From Nitrosomonadaceae bacterium (lineage in GTDB: Bacteria > Pseudomonadota > Gammaproteobacteria > Burkholderiales > Nitrosomonadaceae), in contig CAKKRD010000014.1 of assembly GCA_919902515.1 (NCBI GenBank), forward strand, positions 35,245 through 99,244: DNA of 64,000 bases, given 5' to 3'. Position numbers and translations under genes: made by a program. Under the pieces are notes generated by a model. That model searched no databases. It was not told the DNA's origin and saw only the letters and a program-made list of their open reading frames with translations. Positions 17,339-25,649 of this stretch are shown one piece after another; positions within the stretch are counted from its first letter, which is position 1; every line of letters starts with the position of its first letter.

Positions 17339-18151
17339 CTAACTCGGTGCCGGCAAGCGGCCGAGCAGCCGGAGAGCGAGCAAGACAGTAAGCGGGATAT
17401 AAATGAGCAGCCCCGTCATTCCTTGCAGAGATTCGCCGATCCAGAAAGTCACGGCGAGATTGAAGATCAGTACACCATAATAGAGCCCGCAACCAAGCAG
17501 CACGTGTCCAGTCACCGATTCGGCAGGAGGGAGGTGGGTCTGGGAAAGCTTGCGATCCAGGGGGAGATAGGCCAGCAGCGCGAGCAGGCTGACGGTGGCC
17601 CAGCCGATATAATTGGCCACTGGCACACCATAATGGATGCCAGGATCGGGATAGTAGTAAATCTTGCCAAGAAACCAGCGATCGCCAAGGAGCGTGACTG
17701 GATCGATGATGATATCGATAAACGTAAAAAAGAGGGTCGTGAGCAGCACGAGGGGCCAGCCCGTTCTCGCGGCGAGAGGGAACTGCATGCGGATGATACT
17801 GACGCCGGAACGGGTGCCAGTTGCGGGCAGCAGAAAGGCAAGGGCCATGCAATAACTCGCAAACAGAAGAAACACGAACGAGAGGGAATCCATGAAAGGG
17901 ATGTCTGCGATATACAATTCCTGGCCGACCGTCGAACCAGTGTAGAAGTACCAACCGAAAGGAATACCGATGCGAGTGGAAGAGAACTCGCACACAAATG
18001 CCACGATCCAGGTGATGGCCATGAAGTATCCCGTCCGCCGCCAGCCGACCAGGCGGCTCGCTATGAACAGGAAGACGGCGAGAAACACAAAAACATAGGG
18101 GCGGAGGACAGCCGTCTTGAGCAGGAGGTCGAAGAATTCCATTGGTTCCAA
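17339..18151 (-). CDS. CruF-like carotenoid biosynthesis membrane protein
   Basis: Encodes 270 residues with about seven hydrophobic segments. It carries the signature of the DUF422/CruF family: EFSSTRIGIPFGWYFYT near residues 55-71 and FIDIIIDPV near 143-151. Family members hydrate carotenoid end groups in bacterioruberin or myxoxanthophyll synthesis, but many homologues occur in organisms where the substrate is unknown. No other carotenoid gene is in the window. It is followed in the same direction, upstream, by the large membrane protein at 18251. Confidence 0.7.
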   Translation of the reverse strand: MEPMEFFDLLLKTAVLRPYVFVFLAVFLFIASRLVGWRRTGYFMAITWIVAFVCEFSSTRIGIPFGWYFYTGSTVGQELYIADIPFMDSLSFVFLLFASYCMALAFLLPATGTRSGVSIIRMQFPLAARTGWPLVLLTTLFFTFIDIIIDPVTLLGDRWFLGKIYYYPDPGIHYGVPVANYIGWATVSLLALLAYLPLDRKLSQTHLPPAESVTGHVLLGCGLYYGVLIFNLAVTFWIGESLQGMTGLLIYIPLTVLLALRLLGRLPAPS

Positions 18152-18250
18152 GTGCGCGACTATATGAGAGAGTTCTACAGGTAAATCACTTTAGCATAAA
18201 CCTGAACCAATAAAATATCAGCGAATCAAATTACTCTGAAATTCCTCTAC

Positions 18251-20656
18251 TCAAGTAAACCTCCTCAAGGCAGCACAGGCTAAACCGTAGATCAGTACTG
18301 CCAGCAGGATCACCACGGAAAACCCCAGATGAATCGCCAGCAAGGTGGCGAGGACGGCCCCCACCACTGAGGCGCAACCGTTGATCGCCCATGCCCAGGG
18401 AATGGTGTCCTGGCCCGTGCCCGCCAGCCGCATCATGCCAGTAGGGAAAGGTATTCCCATGCACACCGCCAGCGGCGCGATCAGTACCACGGAAATAACT
18501 ATTTTTGCTGCATCAGGTAAATGGATCAGCGCCTGAAACAGGTCCGGCAGGATCGCGAGATAGAGCAGCGATATAGCGCCCATCACCATTACCGCTTGGG
18601 TGACATGCCTGCTGCCCGCCTCCTGCCAGCGTCCGGCAAGCCAACTGCCCACGGCAGCAAATACCAGGAATGCGCACAATACGGTCGCCACGGCATACAA
18701 GGGGTGAGCCAGAAACAGCACGAATTTCTGGATGAAAGCGATTTCCATGAACATGAAGGCCAGACCGATGGCAAGAAAGTACAGAGCCACCTGCGCGCTG
18801 GGCAAGGTACGCCGGCAACGCGACACGGCCAGCGGCGCCAGGATCAGCAGAACGCTTGCCGCAAATGCCTGCAGCAGCGTCGCCACCAGCAGCGGATAGC
18901 TCCAGTCGAGCAGCGGCATACCGCCCTGTTTGCGCAAGGTGAACAATTCTGCGGCTGCGTTCCATTTAAAGAAACGGAAAAAATGCGGCCGATCGTCAGT
19001 TGCCGGCTCGATGTAAAACTTGTAGCGATCGAGGAAGGTCTGCCGTTGCGGGCTCAGCAGGGCAACAGCGCCTTCGAAGAAATAGGACTGCTGCAGCAGG
19101 TTGTAACGGTTCGCTTCATCAGCGCGCATCCCTGGGTAATAAGCCAGGTCGAAAGAGCGCATACGGCTGAACTCCTTGATCGCCGCAATTTCCTGGGCCG
19201 TGAAATCGCTGTTCTTCACCAGTAGGGTGACGGTCTTCCAGCCGCGTATCATCGCCAGCCGGGCAGCAGGGTTGGGCACGCCGTCTCGTTCCAGAGCGGA
19301 CACCGCGGTGGCAAACAGTTTCAGCGCATCGCGCGGCGGCAGGGTGAGCCAACGGGTGACGGCCAGGATCCCGCCCGGCGTGAGGCGGTTCAGGTAGGTC
19401 TGCAGCGCTTCCACCGTGTAGAGATAGCTCTCACTCAGGCCGTAGAGCCCGGCCGAGGCAATGCCGAATGAATCCAGCAGCGCCACCTGGATCAGGTCAT
19501 AGCGTTCCTGGCTGGTGTTGACGAAGCCGCGCGCTTCGGCTGCGTGCACCTGCACCCTGGGCTGGCCGTAAAGATCGCCGGCAAAATCATGAAAACGTTG
19601 CCGGACCAGATCGATGATGTTGCGATCGAGCTCCACCGCATCAATCTCGCGGGCGCCGTGGTAAAGCGCCTGCAATACATCGCTGCCGGCCCCCGCACCC
19701 AGCACCACGACACGCGGACGTTCCAGCAGATGATAGGGCAGCGCCGAGGTGAGCTGGTCGAGATAGGCCAGCGGCGCGAGCTTGCCGTCAAAGCGCGTCA
19801 GCACCGCCGGGCCGTCTCCGTCCACGAACACCCCCAACTGCGGCGGCGGTTCGTCCGTGGCGTTGAGGCTCATCCCCGGCGCATGACGGAAAGGGATACG
19901 GGTGCTTTCCACCACCGTGATCTGCCCCAACGGACTGGAGCGTTCCTCGATCACCCGAGTTCCGGAAATGTTCAGGGTTTGGCTCAGATCCTTGTAGACG
20001 GAAGGATGCACTTGCAGCCAAGCGCCGGGTAGCGCCACAGCCACCAGTAAAGCCAGTCCGAGAAGCACTCCCATTAGCCATTTTGGCCGTATCTTCAGTT
20101 CGATGCTGGCAATCGCGGCAGCCAGCAGGGCCAATGCGGTGAGGACGACCAGCACCATCGGGGGCGGCACGAGAAACAGCACGCCGATCACGCCCAGGCT
20201 GCCTGCCCCTGCGCCCAGAATGTCGATAGCATAGATGCGCCCTGCTTCCCTGCCGAAGTACCAAAAGACCAGGCCGATGCCCAGCCCGCCGCAAAAGAAC
20301 GGCAACATCATCAGCAGATAAACGGCGAGCAGTTTGGCTAATTGGGTTTTGTCCCACAGCAGTTCGAGTGGATTGAAAGGGACCTGTTGCGCCAGCATGA
20401 ATGCCACGGGCATCAGAAAAGCCAGCCCCGTGGCGGCCATGACGTACACCAGGCCGAAGTACGGAGCAATTTTTTCCTTCAGCAAGGTCAGCGCCGTGCC
20501 GCTCGCCCCATAGCCCAGCATCGCCGCGCTGATGATCATGTAGGCGAAGTGATGCCACAGCACGATGCTGAACAAGCGCGTCAGCAGCACCTCATACGCC
20601 AATACACAGGCAGAGAGCAGCCCGATGGCAATGAATGGCGGGCGCGGCACAACCAT
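18251..20656 (-). CDS. Membrane protein with embedded spermidine synthase-like domain
   Basis: Encodes 801 residues. About six hydrophobic segments (1-200) precede a Rossmann methyltransferase/aminopropyltransferase-like domain (about 225-520) with the SAM-type loop VVVLGAGAGSDVLQAL and acidic VELDRNIIDLVRQRF, and then about seven more membrane segments. The layout matches the large membrane-bound spermidine synthase-like proteins, whose reaction is mostly unknown; many lack the polyamine-binding aspartates. It starts two bases after the stop of the isoaspartate methyltransferase gene, so the two are translated together and may share a substrate class or a periplasmic repair role. Confidence 0.8.
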   Translation of the reverse strand: MVVPRPPFIAIGLLSACVLAYEVLLTRLFSIVLWHHFAYMIISAAMLGYGASGTALTLLKEKIAPYFGLVYVMAATGLAFLMPVAFMLAQQVPFNPLELLWDKTQLAKLLAVYLLMMLPFFCGGLGIGLVFWYFGREAGRIYAIDILGAGAGSLGVIGVLFLVPPPMVLVVLTALALLAAAIASIELKIRPKWLMGVLLGLALLVAVALPGAWLQVHPSVYKDLSQTLNISGTRVIEERSSPLGQITVVESTRIPFRHAPGMSLNATDEPPPQLGVFVDGDGPAVLTRFDGKLAPLAYLDQLTSALPYHLLERPRVVVLGAGAGSDVLQALYHGAREIDAVELDRNIIDLVRQRFHDFAGDLYGQPRVQVHAAEARGFVNTSQERYDLIQVALLDSFGIASAGLYGLSESYLYTVEALQTYLNRLTPGGILAVTRWLTLPPRDALKLFATAVSALERDGVPNPAARLAMIRGWKTVTLLVKNSDFTAQEIAAIKEFSRMRSFDLAYYPGMRADEANRYNLLQQSYFFEGAVALLSPQRQTFLDRYKFYIEPATDDRPHFFRFFKWNAAAELFTLRKQGGMPLLDWSYPLLVATLLQAFAASVLLILAPLAVSRCRRTLPSAQVALYFLAIGLAFMFMEIAFIQKFVLFLAHPLYAVATVLCAFLVFAAVGSWLAGRWQEAGSRHVTQAVMVMGAISLLYLAILPDLFQALIHLPDAAKIVISVVLIAPLAVCMGIPFPTGMMRLAGTGQDTIPWAWAINGCASVVGAVLATLLAIHLGFSVVILLAVLIYGLACAALRRFT

Positions 20657-20658
20657 GA

Positions 20659-21384
20659 TTAATGTCCGCCGGTAAGCGGCACAAAACTCACAGGCACAAT
20701 CTGGCGGCTGGTCACCGAACCATCTGCCTGTTTCTCTACCAGCATTAAATACTGGGTCATGAAATGCGCACCGAGCGGGATCACCATGCGGCCACCCGGT
20801 TTTAGTTGCTTGAGCAGAGGTGGCGGCACATGGCTGGCAGCAGCCGTCACGATGATGGCGTCAAACGGCGCCGCTTCCGGCCAACCGTAGTAGCCGTCGC
20901 CCAATCTCACTTCCACATTGCCGTAGCCAAGAGATTTGAGCCGCTCGGCCGCCTCTTCTCCCAGCGGTTCGATGATTTCGATGCTGTAAACCGATTTGAC
21001 TATTTCTGCCAGAACAGCCGCCTGGTAGCCCGAGCCAGTGCCGATTTCAAGTACCTTGTCGCCTTCCTTGAGCTGCAGCAGGTCAGTCATCAGTGCGACG
21101 ATGAGCGGCTGTGAAATCGTCTGCCCATGGCCGATGGGGAGAGGGCGATTGAGATAGGCAAGCACAGCCATCCAGGCAGGCAGAAAACGATGACGTTCCA
21201 CTTTCTTCATCGCCACTATGACATCAGGACGGAGAGTGGCACTGCCGCTGTAGGGGGCCGCGGCGGCGACATCGGCCAGCACCTCCTCAACCATATTTTG
21301 GCGCAACATGTCGAACCCCCCGCCTTGTGACGGGAAGACACAACAGAAATAAAGGAATGCACCTAAGGCGAAGTGGCGTTTCAT
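20659..21384 (-). CDS. pcm: Exported protein-L-isoaspartate O-methyltransferase
   Basis: Encodes 241 residues from the ATG at 21384. The SAM loop [16 protein letters not shown], the [11 protein letters not shown] substrate loop and the VTAAA motif are the PCMT signature. The enzyme methylates L-isoaspartyl residues in damaged proteins. Unlike the cytoplasmic E. coli enzyme, it begins [20 protein letters not shown], a plausible signal peptide, which suggests a periplasmic form. SAM would then have to reach the periplasm, so the signal could instead be a membrane anchor. It is directly upstream of the membrane aminopropyltransferase-like gene. Confidence 0.85.
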   Translation of the reverse strand: MKRHFALGAFLYFCCVFPSQGGGFDMLRQNMVEEVLADVAAAAPYSGSATLRPDVIVAMKKVERHRFLPAWMAVLAYLNRPLPIGHGQTISQPLIVALMTDLLQLKEGDKVLEIGTGSGYQAAVLAEIVKSVYSIEIIEPLGEEAAERLKSLGYGNVEVRLGDGYYGWPEAAPFDAIIVTAAASHVPPPLLKQLKPGGRMVIPLGAHFMTQYLMLVEKQADGSVTSRQIVPVSFVPLTGGH

Positions 21385-21542
21385 GATTTCATTAAAGCAG
21401 ATTCCCGACACAGGTGCTGGCCAGAACCATATTTTGCCATCAAACGGTGGTTGCATATTCACTTCGACTTGCTGACCGCATATCGACACCGGGCGTCAGG
21501 CTGAAGTCCGGCCTACCGCTTCTGGCGGAGTTTTAGCGTAAA

Positions 21543-22523
21543 TCAGGATTCGTCTTGTGAGGAGCTCATGGGATAGCTTCTGATTAGCTCGTCACTCACT
21601 CGCGGGAGTTCTTCTGGCGGCAGGCCATCGCATCCCCCTGCAATTCTCCGGCCGCCGCCGCCGAAGCGCCGGCAGAATGCAGCCGCACTGATTCCGGCAA
21701 TCTGAGGGACGCGCAGACTCAAGCTGAAACTCGCATCGGCGTACGGCACCAGCACGGCGTGGGCGCGTTTCCAGTCGGAGGTGGCGAGATGGTTGGCGAA
21801 GCTGCCGATTACGCGCCTGGCCCATGCTGCATCAGGCAACTGGTGCAATGTCACGCCAGCGGTGTCGATCTCCGGCGCGCAAGCGAGCGCCTGCACCATA
21901 TCCGCAGTGCGGGCCGCGCGGATGCGCGCGAGCACCGGCTCCTGCTCGATGAATTGCTGCGCATCTTCGTAAGGCGCGAGCGTTCGGTAGAGTTCCGCTG
22001 GCGAGCAAACGAGATCGCTTTCAGAACCGCCATAGGCGTTGTAATTCAGGCATTCGCCCAAATCGCGCCAGGCCGCCACGGTGGCTGCGGGGACGGACAA
22101 TGTGCTCGCGAGCCGGGCTGCGGCTGCCAGCAGATTGTCGCCGAAAGCCGCTACCACCGCCCAGCTGCGATAGCGGCCTCCAAGCAAGCGATCCACGATG
22201 ATGCTGGTGCAGACCGCAGACGAGACATCGATCTCGATCTGAAGCAGCGGGTGCTGCGGCAGCGGGCTGCTTGCGTGGTGATGATCGAAATAGCGTACCT
22301 GCACGCCTGCCTGCAGCAGCGCCAGCAGCGCGCCGCGATTCCGATCTAGCGGAATATCCAGCACGGTAACGTCATCGCCGGGCGCGGCGATCAGGCGCTG
22401 CAACAGCGCAGTGTCGCGTTTGACGCCGGTTACCAGCACGGCATCGCGGGGCTGCGCCAGGCGCAGTTGGTGCAGGGCACAGATGCCGTCGGCATCGCCG
22501 TTGAAGACATCGAAAAAAGTCAT
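21543..22523 (-). CDS. DHH family phosphoesterase
   Basis: Encodes 326 residues with the DHH/DHHA1 layout. Metal-binding motifs are NGDADG near residues 8-13, the DHH triad in YFDHHHA near 78-84, and a C-terminal DHHA1-like glycine loop FGGGGRRIAGG. Family members hydrolyse phosphodiesters such as nanoRNA, cyclic di-AMP or pAp. The glycine loop has RR where GGGH is usual in NrnA, so the substrate may differ. Its start overlaps the stop of the kinase fusion by ATGA, indicating a shared operon and probably a shared pathway. Confidence 0.75.
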   Translation of the reverse strand: MTFFDVFNGDADGICALHQLRLAQPRDAVLVTGVKRDTALLQRLIAAPGDDVTVLDIPLDRNRGALLALLQAGVQVRYFDHHHASSPLPQHPLLQIEIDVSSAVCTSIIVDRLLGGRYRSWAVVAAFGDNLLAAAARLASTLSVPAATVAAWRDLGECLNYNAYGGSESDLVCSPAELYRTLAPYEDAQQFIEQEPVLARIRAARTADMVQALACAPEIDTAGVTLHQLPDAAWARRVIGSFANHLATSDWKRAHAVLVPYADASFSLSLRVPQIAGISAAAFCRRFGGGGRRIAGGCDGLPPEELPRVSDELIRSYPMSSSQDES

Positions 22524-24127
22524 GGCGCCTTTTTTGCCTGTAAGGCATTGCTCACCCGTTGCCGCAGCTCGCTGGCCGGTTCTCGCTCGGTGTCGAAAAC
22601 GATTGCAAAGGCACGCTCGTCAGCTTTCAGCGGCTCCTGCGTCGCGAGCTGGTGTGCGAGCACCTCGAGTGTCGCTTCGGAGGCATCCCTACCCGCGTGC
22701 TCGCGCTGCAGCAGGCGTCTGCGGAGCTCCTCATCTTTGGCTAGACAACTTACTATGACGAAAGGAACATCCCGTTCTGCCGCGAGTCGGCGCAGACTGT
22801 CTCGTTGCCAGCGCCGCAGAAAAGTCGCATCGACGATAGCTACACAACCCGCATCGAGGATGAGGCCAGCCATGCGTCGCAATTCCGCATACGTGGCTTG
22901 CGTCGCTGCTGCGACATAGATACCGCCGTCTACACCCGAACCGCTTTTCGCCTGCGGCGCGATGTGCTGCAACCGTTTGCGTTCGATATCCGAGCGCACC
23001 CGGACGGCACCTAATTCCTGCAGCAGCAATTGCGTCACGGTGGTCTTGCCCGAACCCGATAACCCATGCGTGATGACCAACCCAGGTCTCGTCGGTACGG
23101 TAACCTTGCTTGCATAACCGGCGTAGGCCGCATAGGTGTCGAGCGCCAGCTTTCTGTCCTCCACGCTCAGATGCGATTGGAAAGCGCGGATGCGCGCCAC
23201 CTTTGCCCGCACCATGGCGCGGTAGATTTGATAATAGCGCAGCAGGCGCAGGCCCGCATAATCGCCGGTCTCCTGCAGATAGGCATTGAGGAAGCGCCAG
23301 GCGAAATCCGGCCGGACGTGTTCGTCCAGGTCCATGACGAGGAAGGCGATCTCGTTGATGACGTCGATCCAGCGCAGATTGGGATTGAATTCGATACAGT
23401 CGAAGACCTGGATTTCTCCATCCACCAGCGCGATATTGCCAAGATGCAGGTCACCGTGGCACTCGCGGATGAAGCGCTGTTCGTGCCGCTGCGCGAACAT
23501 TGGCAGCAGCGTTGCATGCTGCGCGAGACTCCATGCCTCAATCAGCGCCAGGGAATCGCATTCAGCGGGGGTAGCGAGCAGGCTGCGAATCTGCACGAAA
23601 TTCTGACGCATTGCCGACTCGATGCTGGATGCACTACCGTAACCCTGATCGGGTCGCGCAGATTCAATGCGCTGATGGAAGGCGGCGACGGTGGCCGCAA
23701 TCGCATCGACATGTTCGACAGTCAGCGCGCCGCGCGCGAGGACGCGATCCAGCAGTCCTTCCTGCGCGAACTGGTGCATTTTTACCGCAAATTCAAACGC
23801 ACCCGATTCAGCGCCAAGCTTCGGTTTTTGTGGCATGCCGCCAATCGGGATGACATCCAAATAAAGCCGGGGCGCGAGCCTGCGATTTAGCCGCAGTTCC
23901 TCCTCGCAGAAAAAATGCCGCAGTTGCGGTGTCGTGAAATCAAGGAAGCCCAGGTTGACCGCCTTCTTGATCTTGTAGGCGTAAGGTCCAGTGAGCAGCA
24001 CAAAGGAGATGTGGGTTTCGATCAACGCTATTCTGTCGACGGCGTGCGGATAGCATGCCGGATCGAGTAATGCGTGGATGAGAGTCTCCTGTTCACACGC
24101 CGGAGTGGGAATGGCCTGGATATTCAT
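22520..24127 (-). CDS. Aminoglycoside phosphotransferase-like / P-loop kinase fusion
   Basis: Encodes 535 residues in two parts. The first (about 25-340) is a protein-kinase-like APH fold with the catalytic loop CHGDLHLGNI and the metal motif DCIEFNP. The second (about 345-530) is a P-loop kinase of the gluconate-kinase/zeta-toxin-like type with Walker A GLSGSGKTT and RSDIERKRL. This AAA-APH fusion is widespread in proteobacteria but its substrate is not known. It overlaps the DHH phosphoesterase gene by four bases. Antibiotic resistance is not implied by the fold. Confidence 0.8.
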   Translation of the reverse strand: MNIQAIPTPACEQETLIHALLDPACYPHAVDRIALIETHISFVLLTGPYAYKIKKAVNLGFLDFTTPQLRHFFCEEELRLNRRLAPRLYLDVIPIGGMPQKPKLGAESGAFEFAVKMHQFAQEGLLDRVLARGALTVEHVDAIAATVAAFHQRIESARPDQGYGSASSIESAMRQNFVQIRSLLATPAECDSLALIEAWSLAQHATLLPMFAQRHEQRFIRECHGDLHLGNIALVDGEIQVFDCIEFNPNLRWIDVINEIAFLVMDLDEHVRPDFAWRFLNAYLQETGDYAGLRLLRYYQIYRAMVRAKVARIRAFQSHLSVEDRKLALDTYAAYAGYASKVTVPTRPGLVITHGLSGSGKTTVTQLLLQELGAVRVRSDIERKRLQHIAPQAKSGSGVDGGIYVAAATQATYAELRRMAGLILDAGCVAIVDATFLRRWQRDSLRRLAAERDVPFVIVSCLAKDEELRRRLLQREHAGRDASEATLEVLAHQLATQEPLKADERAFAIVFDTEREPASELRQRVSNALQAKKAP

Positions 24128-24228
24128 GCGAAAGATTGATCAGCCGATTGCGGGCTGCAGTGGACTGCGCAGTCTCCGTCAATGGATAGGAATTTCAATG
24201 CTACATTCCGATCTAGCATGGGCGGCTT

Positions 24229-24363
24229 CTATCCTTCATTAGATTCGAGCGTCAAGGTCCTGCCGGTATTGCAGGATGCAGCGCCGACCATCTGATCATA
24301 CGGGCAATAACGGCTAACATTTCGTTTGTAGGACAGATCCGCCAAACATTCAAGGCTAATCAT
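24229..24363 (-). CDS. Possible small gene or remnant of a membrane protein
   Basis: In the 415-base gap between the kinase fusion and the rhodanese gene, the minus strand has a 44-codon frame from ATG 24363 to TAG 24229. The frame stays open upstream to 24438 and there reads a hydrophobic stretch (SIGGASLAGIAVIVGMISL), followed by a polar tail with two cysteines (RYCPYD, AASCNT). No ribosome site is clear. It could be a tiny membrane protein or the eroded end of a larger one. Confidence 0.25.
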   Translation of the reverse strand: MISLECLADLSYKRNVSRYCPYDQMVGAASCNTGRTLTLESNEG

Positions 24364-24463
24364 GCCGACAATAACGGCGATCCCGGCCAGTGATGCCCCG
24401 CCGATTGATCCGTCAGGATAGGCATGGTGTCTGGCCTGTCACCACCGGTCTGCGCTGCATCCA

Positions 24464-24500
24464 TTGCTTGACCGGAAAACCCCGTGGGTTCTACTATGGT
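24464..24500 (+). promoter_or_regulatory. Promoter-like element upstream of the rhodanese gene (copy 1)
   Basis: TTGACC (24468-24473) and TACTAT (24492-24497) are 18 bases apart, close to a sigma-70 promoter. The spacer GGAAAACCCCGTGGGTTC is almost repeated at 25520-25539. The element ends about 45 bases before the rhodanese ATG. Confidence 0.45.
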
Positions 24501-24542
24501 GCGATCGGGATTGATGGCGGCATTCAAACTTGAAGCTGTGAA

Positions 24543-24953
24543 ATGAAAAGTTACTTACTGTTACCCTTGGCTTTATTATTTCTGGCGACCTCTGCGCTGG
24601 CTGCAGACCCGGCTCCAGTTAAAGTGGCTGGAGCCAGCACCGTCGGCACCGTTACCGCCAAGATGCTGTTGGATAAAGGATTCATTTTCATCGATGTGCG
24701 CCGGGCGGAGGATTTCAACAATGGACATATACCGGGTGCCAGCCATCTGGCTGTCAACAGTGAGAATTTCACCGAGGAGAATTTGAGCGCCATTGTAAAA
24801 AAAGACCAGGCGGTGATTTTTTACTGCAATGGCGTCAACTGCAAGGGGAGTTCAATTGCCAGCGAGAAAGCCGTGGCATGGGGATGGAGCAAAGTGCTTT
24901 ATTACCGGGAAGGTTGGCCGCAGTGGAAAGAAGCCGGCTTGGTGGTTGAGTGA
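24543..24953 (+). CDS. Exported rhodanese-domain protein
   Basis: Encodes 136 residues with a signal peptide (1-20, ending SALA). A single rhodanese domain follows, with IDVRRAEDFNNGHIPGA and the active-site loop FYCNGVNCKGSS, where the first cysteine is the expected persulfide carrier. A second cysteine four residues on is unusual and could form a disulfide. The protein would handle sulfane sulfur in the periplasm. A cytochrome c gene follows 83 bases later, so a link to periplasmic sulfur or redox metabolism is possible but not shown. Confidence 0.85.
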   Translation: MKSYLLLPLALLFLATSALAADPAPVKVAGASTVGTVTAKMLLDKGFIFIDVRRAEDFNNGHIPGASHLAVNSENFTEENLSAIVKKDQAVIFYCNGVNCKGSSIASEKAVAWGWSKVLYYREGWPQWKEAGLVVE

Positions 24954-25036
24954 CAGTAGCCATACCTGGGACAGGATTGATGCCGCACTGTTACGGGCGA
25001 CTGGATTTGAACGTTGGTGTTGTACGGGAGATTAAC

Positions 25037-25504
25037 TTGAAGAAAATTTTTGCTATTGCGCTGTGCCTTATCGCCACGACTGTGACGGCGAGTGATATTG
25101 ATGAACGTCGAGTCCTGCCGATTACCGAGATGCAACGAAACCATATTCTTACTGAAATGCGCGCGCTACTCGCAGGAACGCAGAATATTCTGTCCGCGCT
25201 TGCCACGGACGACATGGCAGCGGTGGCTCGTCATGCGCGCCCGCTGGGTACGGGCATGGCACACAAGGGCGAAGATCACATGCAGGCGGTGCTGCCGCAG
25301 GAGTTCATGCAGTTGGGCATGTCGGTGCATAAGGATTTTGACCAGATGGCCGCTGACGCAGAATCCTTGAAAGATTCCAGGCACACGCTGAAGCAATTAA
25401 GCGAGTCCATGAACAAGTGTGTTGCCTGCCACGCTGCTTATCAGATCCGCATTACAGATCAGCCCGCAAAGTTGCATACTCAACCCATGCAGCATAAACA
25501 TTGA
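25037..25504 (+). CDS. Exported monohaem cytochrome c (c'/c-556-like)
   Basis: Encodes 155 residues from a TTG at 25037 with GGGAG at 25026-25030; no ATG is available next to the signal peptide. Residues 1-18 form a signal peptide (MKKIFAIALCLIATTVTA if TTG is read as Met). The mature protein is helical with a single haem site CVACH near residue 132, close to the C-terminus, as in cytochromes c' and c-556, which are four-helix bundles. M residues upstream could be axial ligands. It is likely cotranscribed with the rhodanese gene. Confidence 0.8.
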   Translation: MKKIFAIALCLIATTVTASDIDERRVLPITEMQRNHILTEMRALLAGTQNILSALATDDMAAVARHARPLGTGMAHKGEDHMQAVLPQEFMQLGMSVHKDFDQMAADAESLKDSRHTLKQLSESMNKCVACHAAYQIRITDQPAKLHTQPMQHKH

Positions 25505-25510
25505 GCTTGA

Positions 25511-25547
25511 TACTTGACCGGAAAACCCCGGATGGGGTCTACTACGG
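25511..25547 (+). promoter_or_regulatory. Promoter-like element upstream of the Mla-type operon (copy 2)
   Basis: TTGACCGGAAAACCCCG (25514-25530) and GGGGTCTACTACGG (25533-25546) repeat the element at 24464-24500. The -35-like to -10-like spacing is 20 bases here, so it would be a weaker promoter unless a regulator helps. CCCC and GGGG in the spacer can pair. It is about 100 bases upstream of the transporter start. Confidence 0.35.
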
Positions 25548-25649
25548 GAATCCATCTGGGTTGTAATGTGCAGCCCGGGCAGGAACCGGTAGGACTGCAC
25601 TCATGCAGCGCAGATCTCTGTTTCAACAAACGGGGTTGCTTCCATCCTG

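Noticed and set aside
17339-18151. Carotenoid pathway in this region
   Set aside because: Only a single CruF-like gene is present with no phytoene synthase, desaturase or cyclase nearby, so a pathway cannot be claimed.
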